Shown here: piece by piece, positions 8,601-19,566 of the stretch
Layout: the number at the start of each line of letters is the position of its first letter
Numbering within the stretch: position 1 is the first letter of the stretch
DNA from: Porites lobata
Taxonomy: Eukaryota > Cnidaria > Anthozoa > Scleractinia > Poritidae
Length of the DNA: 64,000 bases
Assembly: GCA_942486035.1 (NCBI GenBank)
Contig: CALNXK010000323.1
Location: 62,001-126,000 of the forward strand
Direction of reading: 5' to 3'
Made by a program: the position numbers and the translations under genes
The notes under the pieces: generated by a model
Databases searched by the model: none
The model's input: the letters and a program-made list of their open reading frames with translations, nothing else
Told to the model about the DNA's origin: nothing

Positions 8601-10226
8601 ATGTCAATGTCAATGTTGTACAACCCAATTGATAATTCGTCTGTCTCTAATCAGTTTTTCTTTAATGAGTTAGATCCAGATCAACAGTTTACTTTTTCTC
8701 CTCCTCCTAGTAATTATTATACTGAGGATGAAATTAATGCTAAGCTAACTAATAGTTCAAATTCTCCTTGCTTCTCTGTATTTCATATTAATACACGAAG
8801 CCTAATCGGTCATTTAGATAAATTTAAATTCCTGCTTAGTCATTTGCAAAATCCATTTTCTGCCATATGCGTATCGGAAACCTGGCTAACTGAGCTTACG
8901 TCGGACCAGGTGGAAATACCTGGATATAAATTTATTTCGAACCACCGCGATAGCAAGTCCGCCGGTGGAGCAGGTCTTTATTTACTTGACGATTTAGAAT
9001 ACAAATTATGCCGCGATTGTAATTATTCTGAACCTGAAGTGATCGAAACTCTTTTTGTTGAAATTAACATTCCCAATGGGAAAAATATTATAGTTGGTAC
9101 TGTTTATCGTCCGCCTAATTACAACACTCGGGACTTTTTGGACAAATTTAATGAGATTCTTGCTAAAATAACTAGAAATGACAAATATTGTTATCTGGGT
9201 GGAGACTACAATATAGATCTGTTTCACTATTCCGATCATGCCCCTACTCAAGAATTTGTTGATAGTCTATTTTCCCATATGGATATAATAAAAAGCACCT
9301 TTGATCTCATTTCTCAGCCTTTGGCCAATGTAATCAATTTGTCTCTTATTAAAGGAGTATTTCCTGATGAACTGAAAATTGCTAAACTGATTCCGGTATT
9401 TAAAGCTGGTGATTCCCAGTATTTCACTAACTACCGTCCAATTTCGCTTCTTTCTAATTTTTCTAAATTCTTTGAAAGAGTTATGCACAATCGTATTACA
9501 AATTTTTTAGATCGTTTAGATATCTTATACTGTTGCCAATTTGGATTTCGTAAAAAATATTCTACAGCGCTGTCTTTAATTCATCTTATTAATAAAATTG
9601 CAACTGCTATTGACAGAAGCGAATATACAGTTGGCATATTCTTAGACTTATCAAAAGCATTTGATACTTTAGACCATCAAATACTCTTGTCTAAGCTTGA
9701 GCATTATGGGATTCATGGGCTAGCACTTAGCTGGTTGAAAAGCTATTTGTCAAATCGCGTGCAGTTTGTCCAGTACAAAGAGACTTGTTCTATTAGGCTG
9801 ACTCTGAGCTGTGGAGTCCCTCAAGTAACAAACCTTAATAGAATTTTTCTTCTACAAAAGCGAGCAGTACGAATTATTACAAATGCAGATTTTCGCGCGC
9901 ACTCTGAACCATTATTTTTCCGTTTAAAGATTTTGGACATATACAACATTAATTCATTCTATACTGCACAATTTATGTTTTCATATTATCATCAATTACT
10001 GCCACCGCTTTTTTCGAACCTTTTTGTTACTAGTAGCAATATTCATAATTATAATACTAGAAGTTCCTCGCATTTCCGTTCTCATGCCTGCCGAACTAAC
10101 ACCAAACAATTTTCTATTTTGTTCCAAGGCCCTAAAATTTGGAATTCTTTACCAAACTCAGTCACTTCGATTTTTACATTGCAATCGTTTAAAACGAAAG
10201 TTTTTGATTTTCTACTATATCGATAA
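8601..10226 (+). CDS. LINE endonuclease-reverse transcriptase, internally deleted (541 aa)
   Basis: An APE-type endonuclease occupies residues about 50-225 (motifs FHINTRSL, SETWL, GTVYRPP, GGDYNIDL). The frame then jumps to the reverse transcriptase start (LIPVFKAGD, NYRPISLLS, FGFRKKYSTA), reaches FLDLSKAFDTLDH and LSCGVPQ, then jumps again to the C-terminal region (LLQKRAVRII, GPKIWNSLP). The polymerase YADD motif and its surroundings are missing, as is the linker after the endonuclease, so it cannot be an active reverse transcriptase. Both deletions keep one frame open. Motif order and C-terminus suit the L2/CR1-like group. The first ATG lies three bases after the stop of the Gly-rich gene. 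Confidence 0.85.
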   Translation: MSMSMLYNPIDNSSVSNQFFFNELDPDQQFTFSPPPSNYYTEDEINAKLTNSSNSPCFSVFHINTRSLIGHLDKFKFLLSHLQNPFSAICVSETWLTELTSDQVEIPGYKFISNHRDSKSAGGAGLYLLDDLEYKLCRDCNYSEPEVIETLFVEINIPNGKNIIVGTVYRPPNYNTRDFLDKFNEILAKITRNDKYCYLGGDYNIDLFHYSDHAPTQEFVDSLFSHMDIIKSTFDLISQPLANVINLSLIKGVFPDELKIAKLIPVFKAGDSQYFTNYRPISLLSNFSKFFERVMHNRITNFLDRLDILYCCQFGFRKKYSTALSLIHLINKIATAIDRSEYTVGIFLDLSKAFDTLDHQILLSKLEHYGIHGLALSWLKSYLSNRVQFVQYKETCSIRLTLSCGVPQVTNLNRIFLLQKRAVRIITNADFRAHSEPLFFRLKILDIYNINSFYTAQFMFSYYHQLLPPLFSNLFVTSSNIHNYNTRSSSHFRSHACRTNTKQFSILFQGPKIWNSLPNSVTSIFTLQSFKTKVFDFLLYR

Positions 10227-10413
10227 TGCGTCTTGTACTGTCCGTTGTTGTGTGTTGTTATAGTTCTATTGCTTAATATTATTGTAACGAGGGGGCCTCC
10301 TCGTACAAGCCTTGTGGTTTTCTGAGGTCCCCTCGCCACATCTTTGTATAATGTAATGCTTGTGTAATCTTTATTGTGGGAAAATAATAAATAAATAAAT
10401 AAATAAATAAATG
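8614..10413 (+). mobile_element. L2/CR1-like LINE insertion, about 1.8 kb, deletion derivative
   Basis: Copy A at about 1436-1460 reads AAAAATGTCCATGTTTAAAT; here CAATG on the left and TTTAAAC on the right are separated by the element. The 3' end is a run of AAAT/TAAA units (about 10383-10412), a usual LINE tail. Exact ends are ambiguous; an AATG duplication (8612-8615 and 10410-10413) is possible. About 155 bp of 3' untranslated sequence follows the frame. Confidence 0.8.
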
Positions 10414-10998
10414 TTTAAACTTATCGAACTCTCGATGTAAATGAAAAGAAATGCTTTAAGCCTTATTATTTTTTTTTTCTAGCAGCTTAAATTTTTTAAG
10501 CCAAACACTCAATATGTTTTTTATACTGAGTTGTTCTCTGCCAAAATATATCACGAGAAAAAATGTTTTCTAAAGATCCGAGGATCAACAAATACAGAAC
10601 TACGTTGCTTATAAAGTGATTGATTTATCTATAGCCTCTCCGTTTATTTTTTTTTGCCTCATTCATAATGTTGGAGGCAGGGTGGTCTACAGTCTACAGA
10701 AGGCAATCCACCAAGCTGTTCGCAACTAGGAAAAAAATAAAAATGAAAAAAGTGTTTTTCGTCTGTCTTCTCGGTTTATTTTCTACATTTGTTATCTAGT
10801 GAGTATATAAATGGAAACCTTCTCATTTCACCGATAAAAAAAAATTGGTAAAATGCAACCAGCAACAACAACAGCAACAACAACAAAAGGAAAAAACAGA
10901 AAAGAAGGCAAATGTTCATTTAATTCCAAAGACGGCAAACGATTGGATTTGGGGATTTTGTGAAAAACAGTCGACGCGCAAGGGTCGTTCAGAATACT

Positions 10999-11166
10999 AC
11001 TTTGCCTAGTCCCTAGGCCTCATTTTTCCTCGCGGCCAAAGCGTTTCAGGTCACGTGGTCCATGCTAAAATGTGAAAATGTTCCCCGCCCGTTCGTCTCG
11101 GATACGTCACTGAAACGAATTGACCTAGAGGGACTGGGAAAACGCCGTACAGGGACTAGGCAAAAT
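10999..11166. mobile_element. 168-bp MITE with TTTGCCTAGTCCCT ends
   Basis: Left end ACTTTGCCTAGTCCCTAGG, right end GGGACTAGGCAAAAT, inverted to each other. Direct repeats AATACT flank it (10993-10998, 11167-11172). Copy A has AATACT only once (about 2020-2026), which confirms an insertion. Another element with CTAGTCCC ends lies at 38201-38348. Confidence 0.75.
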
Positions 11167-11236
11167 AATACTGAAGACTAGGTTATGACGACATGCTGGT
11201 ATTGTAATCTCATATCTAAAACACAGGTATAAAACC

Positions 11237-12368
11237 GAAATAGCACTCACATTTTTTGCATAACTAGAGCATGTTGTACTAAAGTTCTGAAAGCTGTTTT
11301 GCCAGCTAACTGAAGTCAGAAATGTACTGAGTTAATAAAAGCGTGTGGGAATTTCAGTCGAATTTTTTGAATGAACCTCACACGATCTCATACGACTTGT
11401 AGAGCTTTTTTGGTATAGTCGAAGATTTGGTTTATACCTCCCTATGTTATGCCGGGCTTCGAAGTAACTAAACAAGTTTTGTTTCGTTTTTTTTTCTACC
11501 AACGGTCCGACAGAGCGAAACCTTTAAAGACCACAACGACGACAACGATGGCCTCAATAATCATAATAAGCTGCCACAAAAACGTTGCTCAACTGCTTTC
11601 CTTAGCTTCAGAACTGTACTGACAGAATTTTTTCTGATTCAGCTTTAAGACCTCTGAATTAAATAATAGTATTTTCCAGGAGCCCATGTGGGTTCCTGTA
11701 TTTGTATATTAGTGACGAATTTTCAGAACGCCCGCTATGTTAACAATTCAGAAATCTCAAAGTCTTGCCAAATAAAGAAGAATTAAAGCAAGGCCAGAGC
11801 AGGCAATGGAAAGATAAGCAAACAGGCCGGGCATGACCTTGCCCAAACCAGAAAAAACTTTCCAGATCTTAAAAATTTCTTTTCTTTTGGTTGTCAAGTG
11901 AGAAGATGCCTTCATTAGAAGGGAAAAATTACGGTCGAGAACCATTCAGTGCAAAAACGAGGAAATTATGTTTCTTAGAAATCCCCGTCAGGGATCATAA
12001 ACACCTTCATGTATTAGGCCTCAATTTGCCTGAAAAGCGTCGACTGTAACTCACCTGTGTTTCTTTATAGTAAACTGAGTTAAGAAACCCCTGTCATGAT
12101 AGCTAACCGGATAGACAGGGGTTTTTCCTTTTATTAAGGTCATTGAGATAGAGTGATCTCGTCTCTCCTCCTTGGAGCTAAAGTAAATAACGCCTATAGA
12201 TATGTAATCTGACCCAATAGGAAAGGGATTTTCCCCTTCGAGAAGGGAATAAGTGGAAGATTTTCCTAACGTTTCTATTAAATAACAAGTTTGTTCGGTC
12301 TGAAGCAAGCTAATGTCAGAAAAAATAGTTTGAAAAATTATCATCGACACGACTACGGAGACTACTGA
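11237..12368. other. Gene-free stretch
   Basis: No coding exon, RNA gene or bounded repeat was recognised. The 99-codon minus-strand frame at 12051-12350 has no recognisable domain. Confidence 0.4.
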
Positions 12369-12558
12369 CAGTGGCGGATCCAGACATTCAGATGGGGGGA
12401 GGGGGGGGAGGGCGATTCGGTCATCCAGACCCTGAGATAAGGAAGGTTGCCCGGTCCCCCCCCAAAATTTTTCGGCCCTTCGGGCTTCAGTTTTGCATAC
12501 AAAGAAGGAAGGGGGGCGTTGTGTGGGTTCCCGGGCCCCTCCCCTAGATCCGCCACTG
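12369..12558. mobile_element. 190-bp MITE with CAGTGGCGGATC ends
   Basis: Left CAGTGGCGGATCCAG and right CTAGATCCGCCACTG are inverted. The interior is G-rich and includes a CCAGACCCTGAGATAA stretch shared with a second copy at 35637-35802. No clear target duplication was found. Confidence 0.65.
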
Positions 12559-12633
12559 GATTACAGCTTTGAATCGTCGAAAAACGATCGTCATAAGTGG
12601 TCTTTAACCGGTGCCGACCAATATCTTCTGCCC

Positions 12634-12969
12634 CGGCGGGGGCGGGGGGGTACTTTAGGAATTTCTGGGTGGGGATGTGTCGCTGGAACCCTGGAACCCT
12701 TAACCTATACCAGAGCTAGTTCAGCTAAATTTTGCTACCCTATACTAGAGTAAACTCCCCAAATCCTCCCTATCCTAGAGTAGCTGTTTCCCTAGTCTAG
12801 ATAAAATCTTCAACCAACTGATCAGTTTCCTGAAAATGATACCCTATTCTAGACCCAAATGCTCTGATTTATATACCCCTATTCTAGAGTAAACTGCTTG
12901 AAAACCATACCCTTCACAGCGGCACATTTCTATATAGCCCATATATGGCAGTAACCCCCCCCCCCCGGG
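12634..12969. mobile_element. 336-bp CCGGGGGGTAC-type MITE with 9-bp TSD
   Basis: G-rich start leading to GGGGTACTTTAGG and C-rich end after GCAGTAACCCCCC. CTTCTGCCC occurs exactly on both sides (12625-12633 and 12970-12978). The interior (for example CTATACTAGAGTAAACT, TAGTCTAGATAAAAT) is almost the same as in the copy at 13193-13522. Confidence 0.85.
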
Positions 12970-12978
12970 CTTCTGCCC

Positions 12979-13183
12979 CGCACAGCCTTCATAAAAAACG
13001 GCGCTCGGCTTTGTGTGGTATGGAAACTATCAAAAACGGAAGTAAATAATGAAAACGAAACCAAGTGGGAACACATCAGTAACTAGATCAAAGAGAATAT
13101 TAATAATGGAAACGTAACTGGCTCAGGTTATGTCGTGAATAAAGACGGCTTGAAATTTAACCAGCAGTATCAATAAGAGACGC
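12979..13183. other. Spacer between two related MITEs
   Basis: About 200 bp with no recognised feature. The two neighbouring elements have different target duplications, so they inserted separately rather than arising by tandem duplication. Confidence 0.5.
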
Positions 13184-13192
13184 ATGTAAAAC

Positions 13193-13488
13193 CCCGGGGG
13201 GGGGGGGTACTTTGGGAATTTCTGGGTGGGGATGTGCCACTGGGACCCTGGAACCCTTAACCTATACCAGAGCTAGTTCAGCTAAACTTTGCTACCCTAT
13301 ACTAGAGTAAACTATCCAAATCCCCCCTATCCTAGAGTAGCTGTTTCCCTAGTCTAGATAAAATTTTCAACCAACTGATCAGTTTCCTGAAAAATGAATA
13401 CCCTATTCTAGACCCAAACGCTCTGATATATATACCCTATCCTAGAGTAAACTGCTTGAAAACCATACCCTTCACAGCGGCACATACT

Positions 13489-13520
<32 letters not shown>

Positions 13521-13522
13521 GG
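13193..13522. mobile_element. 330-bp CCGGGGGGTAC-type MITE with 9-bp TSD
   Basis: Ends CCCGGGGGGGG(GTAC) and GTACCCCCCCCCGG. ATGTAAAAC is repeated exactly at 13184-13192 and 13523-13531. Interior nearly the same as at 12634-12969. Confidence 0.88.
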
Positions 13523-13531
13523 ATGTAAAAC

Positions 13532-13853
13532 AGCAACGAATAAAATTAGCTACAGTAGAAATCAATGGTTTGCGTTTTTTTAACAGTGTTTATCTCTTTA
13601 AAGCATCGATATTGCTATAGAGAAACTGAAATTAAGAAAACAAACCGCAAAAGGCATTACAACATGTCAGACTAAATAGCCAGGGCAAGGTTGGCAAGGT
13701 CTATTTCTTGTCTTATACCATCCGGCAAATTTAAGCATGATGCGTCATGAAAAAATGTTTATTGATCCCTGGCCTTGATTTCTAAGAACTAGGTAATACG
13801 AGAGCCTTCTCATTTTATATTTCACTTTGAAAAGAATGGTTTTGGAAAGGTGT
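13532..13853. other. Gene-free spacer
   Basis: AT-rich sequence without recognisable features. Confidence 0.4.
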
Positions 13854-14072
13854 TAGCCTGCAGTGCAGGCGTTTTCTTTGAGCGCGCAATTTGCTCGCAA
13901 AAGTGCCATGTTGAAACTTCCCGAAGAGAGGAGGAGATGGGGCGAGTCAAAGGGTTACTATTTCTACTCTCCCCAATCTTCCACTGTCATAAAATCAAAG
14001 ATGGCGGCTACAACAATATTACGAACACGAACAAGGTTTCACCCACCCAAAATACGCCTGCACTGCAGGCTA
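13854..14072. mobile_element. TAGCCTGCAGTGCAGG foldback element, 219 bp
   Basis: Left end TAGCCTGCAGTGCAGGCG and right end CGCCTGCACTGCAGGCTA are exact inverted repeats. Flanks GAAAGGTGT and GAAGGTATT resemble a decayed 9-bp duplication. The 120- and 83-codon open frames that start inside it are incidental. Confidence 0.75.
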
Positions 14073-14990
14073 GAAGGTATTTTTCCCATCTGCTCAACAA
14101 TAGGCTCCGAGTAGGATGGATTTTTTTAACTTTCCATTTTTTTGAACAAATTTTAATTCCCCTTGAAGGTTCGAAAAATCGGGCGGATTCTACTGTAGTT
14201 CGCTCACGGTAAAATAACCGGAGATAAACTCTTGCTTCTTCTCTACGATGTCCCTCATGAGTGTAACAGCAGTGTACGTTGTATCTAAATTTTTAAATTG
14301 GGACAGATTAGTCACTTGCTTTGCAATTAAAATTGCATGAGAACACCTTTGGCGGAGCTTGTTGAACGCTTTTCGAGGTAGGAGTGCATGTGTCGAAAAC
14401 CGGATAGTTTTTGCTAGTTCCTGAACATCAAAGTTTGAAAAATCGAAATTTTTGAAAATTTCGGGAGTTTCAAAAAATCGGGGGTTGTGTCTGACCGAGG
14501 CAAATCCATATATAGGAAACATTTTTTGGTTCGAAGAATTGAGTATCAGAAAAATCGGGATTCTCCTGTACTACCATGAATGTTGATTCACGTTGGTCTT
14601 CTGTTAGATGGAGGAAATACGATATACAATCCGCCTAAAATTAACACACGGTGCATTACTGATCATGTTTTCCTAAGTTGGCTAAGTCTTACAATACAAT
14701 ACAACAGATGGTTTTCACAGTGACGTCATCAAATTGTTAAGTCGAAATAGCGAGGTTTTACGAATTCTCATTTACACTAGGTTGAAGATAAACAAAAAGT
14801 AAATCTTTGTACAAGTTTCCATCCCCGTAGAATGCAAAATACAGCAATTTGAACTTCCGAGTTTTCACAGTAGGTCAATGCTGTCTCGTTGAAAAAAAGT
14901 CTCTCCTCTTGATTTTCAGCAGTCAGAGCCGTAGCTAGCAAGGGGGCAACGGGACAGGTGCTCCCCCCCCGGACCTGTTGAGCCAGACAC
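14073..14990. other. Gene-free stretch with scattered repeat fragments
   Basis: Contains GAAAAATCGGG motifs (about 14170, 14440, 14550) and, around 14925-14975, a GCCGTAGCTAGCAAGGGGG fragment that looks like one end of a dispersed repeat. No gene was seen. Confidence 0.4.
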
Positions 14991-14993
14991 ATT

Positions 14994-16132
14994 GGGCCAA
15001 ATATTCAAACGTAGTTTAACCAGTTTTTAAAAAAACCGCATAATGAGTCATCAATTTGCGCAACGACTTTATCTAAACATCATTTATTGTGAACAGTTTT
15101 ATGAAAGCATATAAAGAAGACTAGAAAAGCATTAATCTTCTTAACACAATCCACCAAAGAAGAGATCTGGAGGCTCAAAGATTCGTTAAACCGCGGCTTA
15201 ACCCTATTCAGACTGGGCTTTTTTGGTCAATCTGTGACTGGGGGGGGCTCCTCGGACCCCCCCTCTGTATCTCTGGAACCAATAATGCTAGGGTCATGAA
15301 ATTTACACACAATGATCATCTCCGTACAAAGAAGCCCCACACCCAGTTTTGACTTGCCACGCCCAATGATGACGTCACAGTGACGTCATATTACGATTTT
15401 TCAATGTTTCTTATTATTTTTCCACTTAGATACGTCAAATATCAATAATATTGGTAAAGTCATCTTCTTTGTTATCCTTTCTTATGAATTAGTAACAAGG
15501 AAACACTTGTACAGCGAGAAAAAGCAATAGGAAGCAATAAAATTTAAAATGTGAAATGGTTGTCCGCCATCTTGGATCCGCCATCTTGGATTTCCGTTTT
15601 TTTGTTAAAGTTATAATTTGAAGCAACTTTCAAAGGGGAAAAAGCTCAGAATGTATAAAAGAAGTATCAAACTAATGTTTATTACCCAAAAAAATGACTT
15701 TGGAAGTGTTATTTGGAAAATAGAGCAGCATATTTGTCAAAGCAAAAAAGTGACAAATTTTACCCCACCCCTACCCCCCAAATATTCGATGTTGAAACAT
15801 TTTGACGTAATTCAAAAAATAGTCCCAAGCAAAGACTATTTTAACAACAAAAAGCACTATAAGTGTAAAAACGCGATCTTAAAACCAAAAAATCACCATT
15901 TTTTAAATTTTCCAAAACCTATGTGTCAGAAACTGGTTGCCATGGCAACATGATTAATCACATGGACATGGTAATTATACCAAAATGTTCCTAGATAAAT
16001 TTTAGGAAAAGTCAGAAAATTTGAACGTCATAGCTCTTTCGGTGTAGGAGTTATCACGATTTTGCCGGAGGGGGGTTCTAAACCCCCCAGTCTGAATAGG
16101 GTTAAGTTAGACTTCGTTTAAATATTTGGCCC
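14994..16132. mobile_element. Inverted-repeat element (GGGCCAAATATT ends) split by a second element
   Basis: Left end GGGCCAAATATTCAAACG and right end CGTTTAAATATTTGGCCC are inverted. ATT flanks it on both sides (14991-14993, 16133-16135). Without the inner element at 15202-16101 and one copy of its TTAA the unit is only about 235 bp. Confidence 0.75.
15202..16101. mobile_element. 900-bp TTAA-flanked transposon derivative nested in another element
   Basis: Ends CCCTATTCAGACTGGG and CCCAGTCTGAATAGGG are perfect 16-base inverted repeats between TTAA (15198-15201) and TTAA (16102-16105). TTAA duplications are typical of piggyBac and Kolobok transposons; CCC ends favour piggyBac-like, without proof. 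The 111-codon frame at 15618-15953 inside shows no transposase motif, so the element looks non-autonomous. Confidence 0.85.
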
Positions 16133-16135
16133 ATT

Positions 16136-16961
16136 AAGTGTGCCAAAGTGCAAATGGCATTAAGTGCTGAAAATAGCGTTTCAGAGCCTCCAAATTTGAA
16201 AATCTTCTCCATTTTAAGTATTAGAAGATATGTTTATGCACACGTATTTATAAAGAAAGAGCTTTTATAGAAAAAGTGAACTCCAGATGTTTTTTTTATT
16301 AATTTTCGGCAGCCATATTGGTCCACCAAAACGGTACACGAACATGACGAGTACAAAGCTCTACAAAAGTGCGTGAAACGTTTCGGCAAATAACTCAGAA
16401 ACTGTGGGCCACAAAGACTCGAGACTTAGATAATTGTTTATATATTAGTCTTTTATAACATTTCATTTTTTTGGCTTCTTCCAATAAACGGTTTCCAATT
16501 TATTTTCTTGTTGCGTGACAGTGAAAACGATCTATACGTGTACGTTTTTTTTAATAAATAATGGCGGATGGTACATACACGGACATGAAAGAGTGCTAGA
16601 CCTTTTTCAACGGCCTCGTTGGGTTATTTAACAATTGTTCTTCATTATGACAAGGTTGCCAAGGTACTAATATTCAGTTAAAGTTTCAAAAGTAATATAA
16701 TTATGTCTAGACTATTATTATCATCACTGCATATATAATGAGCGCATTTCGGGGAACATGCGTGCGTTACTGACCAATCCCAGAGTTCTTGGAAATCAGG
16801 GTCCATTATGATCCTTTGCAGTCTTCTGCCCTAAATTTGGGAAACGTGGTGTAAAATCTCTCAGTTTGACGGGATTGCCTGCGGAACGCACTTTTCGCCC
16901 CTCTTATTTCCCCAGGTGACAGGTGGCAGTGACTACAGCATCAAGCCTCGCTGCATATCTT
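16136..16961. other. Gene-free stretch
   Basis: AT-rich sequence; no exon, RNA gene or bounded element was recognised. Confidence 0.4.
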
Positions 16962-16970
16962 TGCCAAGGT

Positions 16971-17105
16971 TAGCCTGCGTAGCAGGCACTTGGAAGTAGT
17001 GAGCACAAAAGAAAACGGGTGCGCGAGAAGGAGACACGCGTGTTTCCCTGGCGTGCGCCCGTTCTCTCTTTCGCCCACTACTTCCAAGCACCTGCTACGC
17101 AGGCC
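16971..17105. mobile_element. TAGCCTGCGTAGCAGG foldback element with 9-bp TSD
   Basis: The arms run inward from TAGCCTGCGTAGCAGG and CCTGCTACGCAGGCC through ACTTGGAAGTAGTG / CACTACTTCCAAG and an AGAGAACGGGCGC-like part, so most of the 135 bp is a hairpin. TGCCAAGGT is exactly duplicated (16962-16970 and 17106-17114). Confidence 0.85.
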
Positions 17106-17114
17106 TGCCAAGGT

Positions 17115-18980
17115 AGTCGCGGATTCCTTTCATAACTTAGTTTACCGTGCTGTGACAAAGACATGCTATGAGGATAAATTACTGTTTAGGAATGTTTATT
17201 TTGTAGCCACGGGGGAAAAATGTCGAAAACTGGCACTTAAGTCCTGCATTATTAAGAGCATAATCCTTCCAACCCAGCATAATTTTGAGCATAAGACCTC
17301 GGTTTCATGGGCGACGCGGAGTATCATTTGTCAGATCCTATTGAAGACAGAGGTACTGACAGTTTCCAAGTTAACGAAAATACTTGTAAATTCAAGACGA
17401 TTTTCGATTAAATCAACTTTCAAATCGCAAACACTGGGCTGGTTACTTCAGTTTATTTCAATTCTTAAGGTTTTCGTGAAGGTTCAAAAACAGTACTGGG
17501 CTGGGTCAATTCACACGGCCGAGGAGAAAGAACTCCTGAGTACTGATGAAATTAGTGTTTTGTTTGTTCACTTTCTTCTACTACAAGTTCTAAAACGTCA
17601 GGCCCTATATTAATTGACCACTAAAAAGAAAAAAATGTTTACTTTCCGCAGCGAGTCTAATGCAATTCGATAGTAAGTTTAAATGGTCGGGCGATATAGA
17701 ATTTGACTTCAGAACCACTCTTCAGAGTTATAACCGTAAAATTCATTGCTATTTGTTATAGAGTTATTATAACCGTGAAATTCATGGAAATTATTTATAT
17801 TTTCAGCAAGATGACATTTGTGGCCAGTTGTGTCGAGGTTTGGGAGAAATGATTGATCTGCGGACTAAGCCAAGCCGGCGGCTTGGCTTAATGAAAAGTC
17901 TGTGATAAAACCCACGCAGCAATTTTCTGTGTAGGCGGCAGGGACATTCACTACTGGCCTGGGTGGCTCCGCTGAAAACTGAGCTAAAAGTTATCCCCAC
18001 GTCAAACAGTGAAAGCATTTTACTAGCCGCGAAAAACCTGTTAGTTAAGTGTATTTCAACTTCGGATATCATTATGAGAGTTGTTTATAGTATGAGTAAC
18101 GTCAGAATCGTACTATATACAACTCTGGGAATAGGCCAAGGCTAATTTAGCCGTTAGTAATCAGTGCACGCCAGACGAAACAGGTGCACTACCTCTGTCC
18201 ATCGCGAATTAATTTCTCTTGAGAATCGTATTGGATTCTTTTGTTCGATCCTTCACTTAACTTAATCCATGCAGCACCAGCAAATATCAAGCTGCGAGAT
18301 GCAATATCTTTACAAGTTCCACCGCAAGGAATTTTTCGTTTTTAATTTCGTTGTAGACAAAAGAAATAGATGAATGAATAGATTTGTCTCTAATACCGTA
18401 CCTAACATACATTCAACCTTTATTTATCAGAGGAATGTATTTATGTATCCGTGGTTAACAGATTTTCTTCTGAGAAAATTAAGCTTTGTGATAAAAGAAT
18501 TTTTAGTTGCTCTAAAGATCGGGTTGCGATAAATCTCTTTAAACTGTACTTGCAAATCATTTGGCTTGCGTGTCGGCATATAACTACGAATTCTTATAAA
18601 ACAGAGGCGAAGAGTTCGGTAAAACTCAGTGTAAACTCAGTTCTCCGTAAACCAAATGCAGTCACCGGTCAGTGACCAATCGTTCGTGAAAACGAGCGTT
18701 ACATAAGTAATAGTTTTGTTGAATATCCTTCCGGGTAAATTTGCAGTTTAATGGTTGCTTATATAGTGCTCTTTTGCAAAATGAGTGGATTCTTCAAGTG
18801 AAATCAAGCAGAAGTTTTAAGAAGCAAAGTTTTCGGTTTGGGTAACAGTTACTGTAAGGAGCTTTATAGCAATTAAAGACGTTTCTGGAGCGACGCATTT
18901 GTCAAAAGAAGGGGACTTTTCGTATCTTGGGTAGTGTTTTTAACAAATCGTCTATATAAGAGCGAAGAAACTGAGCAATG
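17115..18980. other. Gene-free stretch with a short perfect palindrome
   Basis: At 17866-17890, TAAGCCAAGCCG and CGGCTTGGCTTA form a perfect 12-bp stem with a one-base loop. A longer imperfect inverted repeat spans about 18070-18130 (GAGTTGTTTATAGTA against TACTATATACAACTC). A 207-codon frame starting at 16990 runs out of the foldback and has no recognised domain, so it is not called. Confidence 0.45.
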
Positions 18981-19566
18981 CAGTCGATTCCCGATAACTC
19001 GAACCTTCAAGGGAAATCGGCGAAAAAGGTTCGAGTTATCGGGAGCTCGAAAAAAGTAGCCGAGAGTAAGGCAAAAACAGTTTTTACTGCACAGTGAGCA
19101 TTTTCAATCACCTTTAATTGTAGAAATGTTGAGTGAAAATTGAAAGATACTTTTAGATTATAAAGGAGAACGTAACGTAACAAAACGCTGCCTAAATAGA
19201 GCATGCATTTTACTTTTTGAGAAATAAAGGTATTTCACGTTAGATTTGTGATAAACAACGTAACATCAGCCCCACTATCGATCCACTAGTAGACTATATG
19301 CCTACTACACGTCAATGGGAAATTCAAATTCAATGTTTCGGAGGCCAAACTTTTTAAGGGCTTAAGGCACGGTTCGAGTTATCGAGGGTAAAATTATATA
19401 AAAATGATGCGAGGGAAAACAATAATTACTTCGAGTTATCGAGGGTTCGAGTTACCGAGGGTAAAATTACAGTAAATGTATGACGGAAATCCAGGGGAAA
19501 TCGATTTTGGTTCGGGTGAGCGCGAGGTTCGAGTTAGCGAGGATTCGAGTTATCGGGAGTCAACTG
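18981..19566. mobile_element. 586-bp TA-flanked element with CAGTCGA...CGATAACTCGAA ends
   Basis: Left end CAGTCGATTCCCGATAACTC, right end GAGTTATCGGGAGTCAACTG, inverted. Right flank is TA and left flank TG, consistent with a TA duplication with one mutation. Extra internal copies of TTCGAGTTATCG are present. TA duplication and CAGT ends suit pogo/Tigger-type Tc1-mariner elements. Confidence 0.75.

Larger units (their letters stand above)
6563..11236 (+). repeat. Segmental duplication copy B, enlarged by three insertions
   Basis: It is homologous to 758-2090. Relative to copy A it contains a 971-bp inverted-repeat element in the loop of the foldback (6807-7777), a LINE directly after the stop codon of the Gly-rich gene (about 8614-10413) and a 168-bp MITE (10999-11166). 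With these removed the two copies run in parallel to the end. The reading frame is intact here and broken in A. Confidence 0.85.

Noticed and set aside
8601..10226. Intact autonomous LINE
   Set aside because: The YADD-containing part of the reverse transcriptase and the region after the endonuclease are missing.
12634..13522. Tandem duplication of a 330-bp unit
   Set aside because: Each copy has its own 9-bp target duplication, so these are two separate insertions.
15618..15953. 111-codon frame inside the TTAA-flanked element
   Set aside because: No transposase motif and Lys/Asn-rich composition from AT-rich DNA; the element looks non-autonomous.
16990..17613. 207-codon plus-strand open frame
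   Set aside because: It begins inside a foldback transposon and shows no recognisable domain, periodicity or splice context; probably chance.
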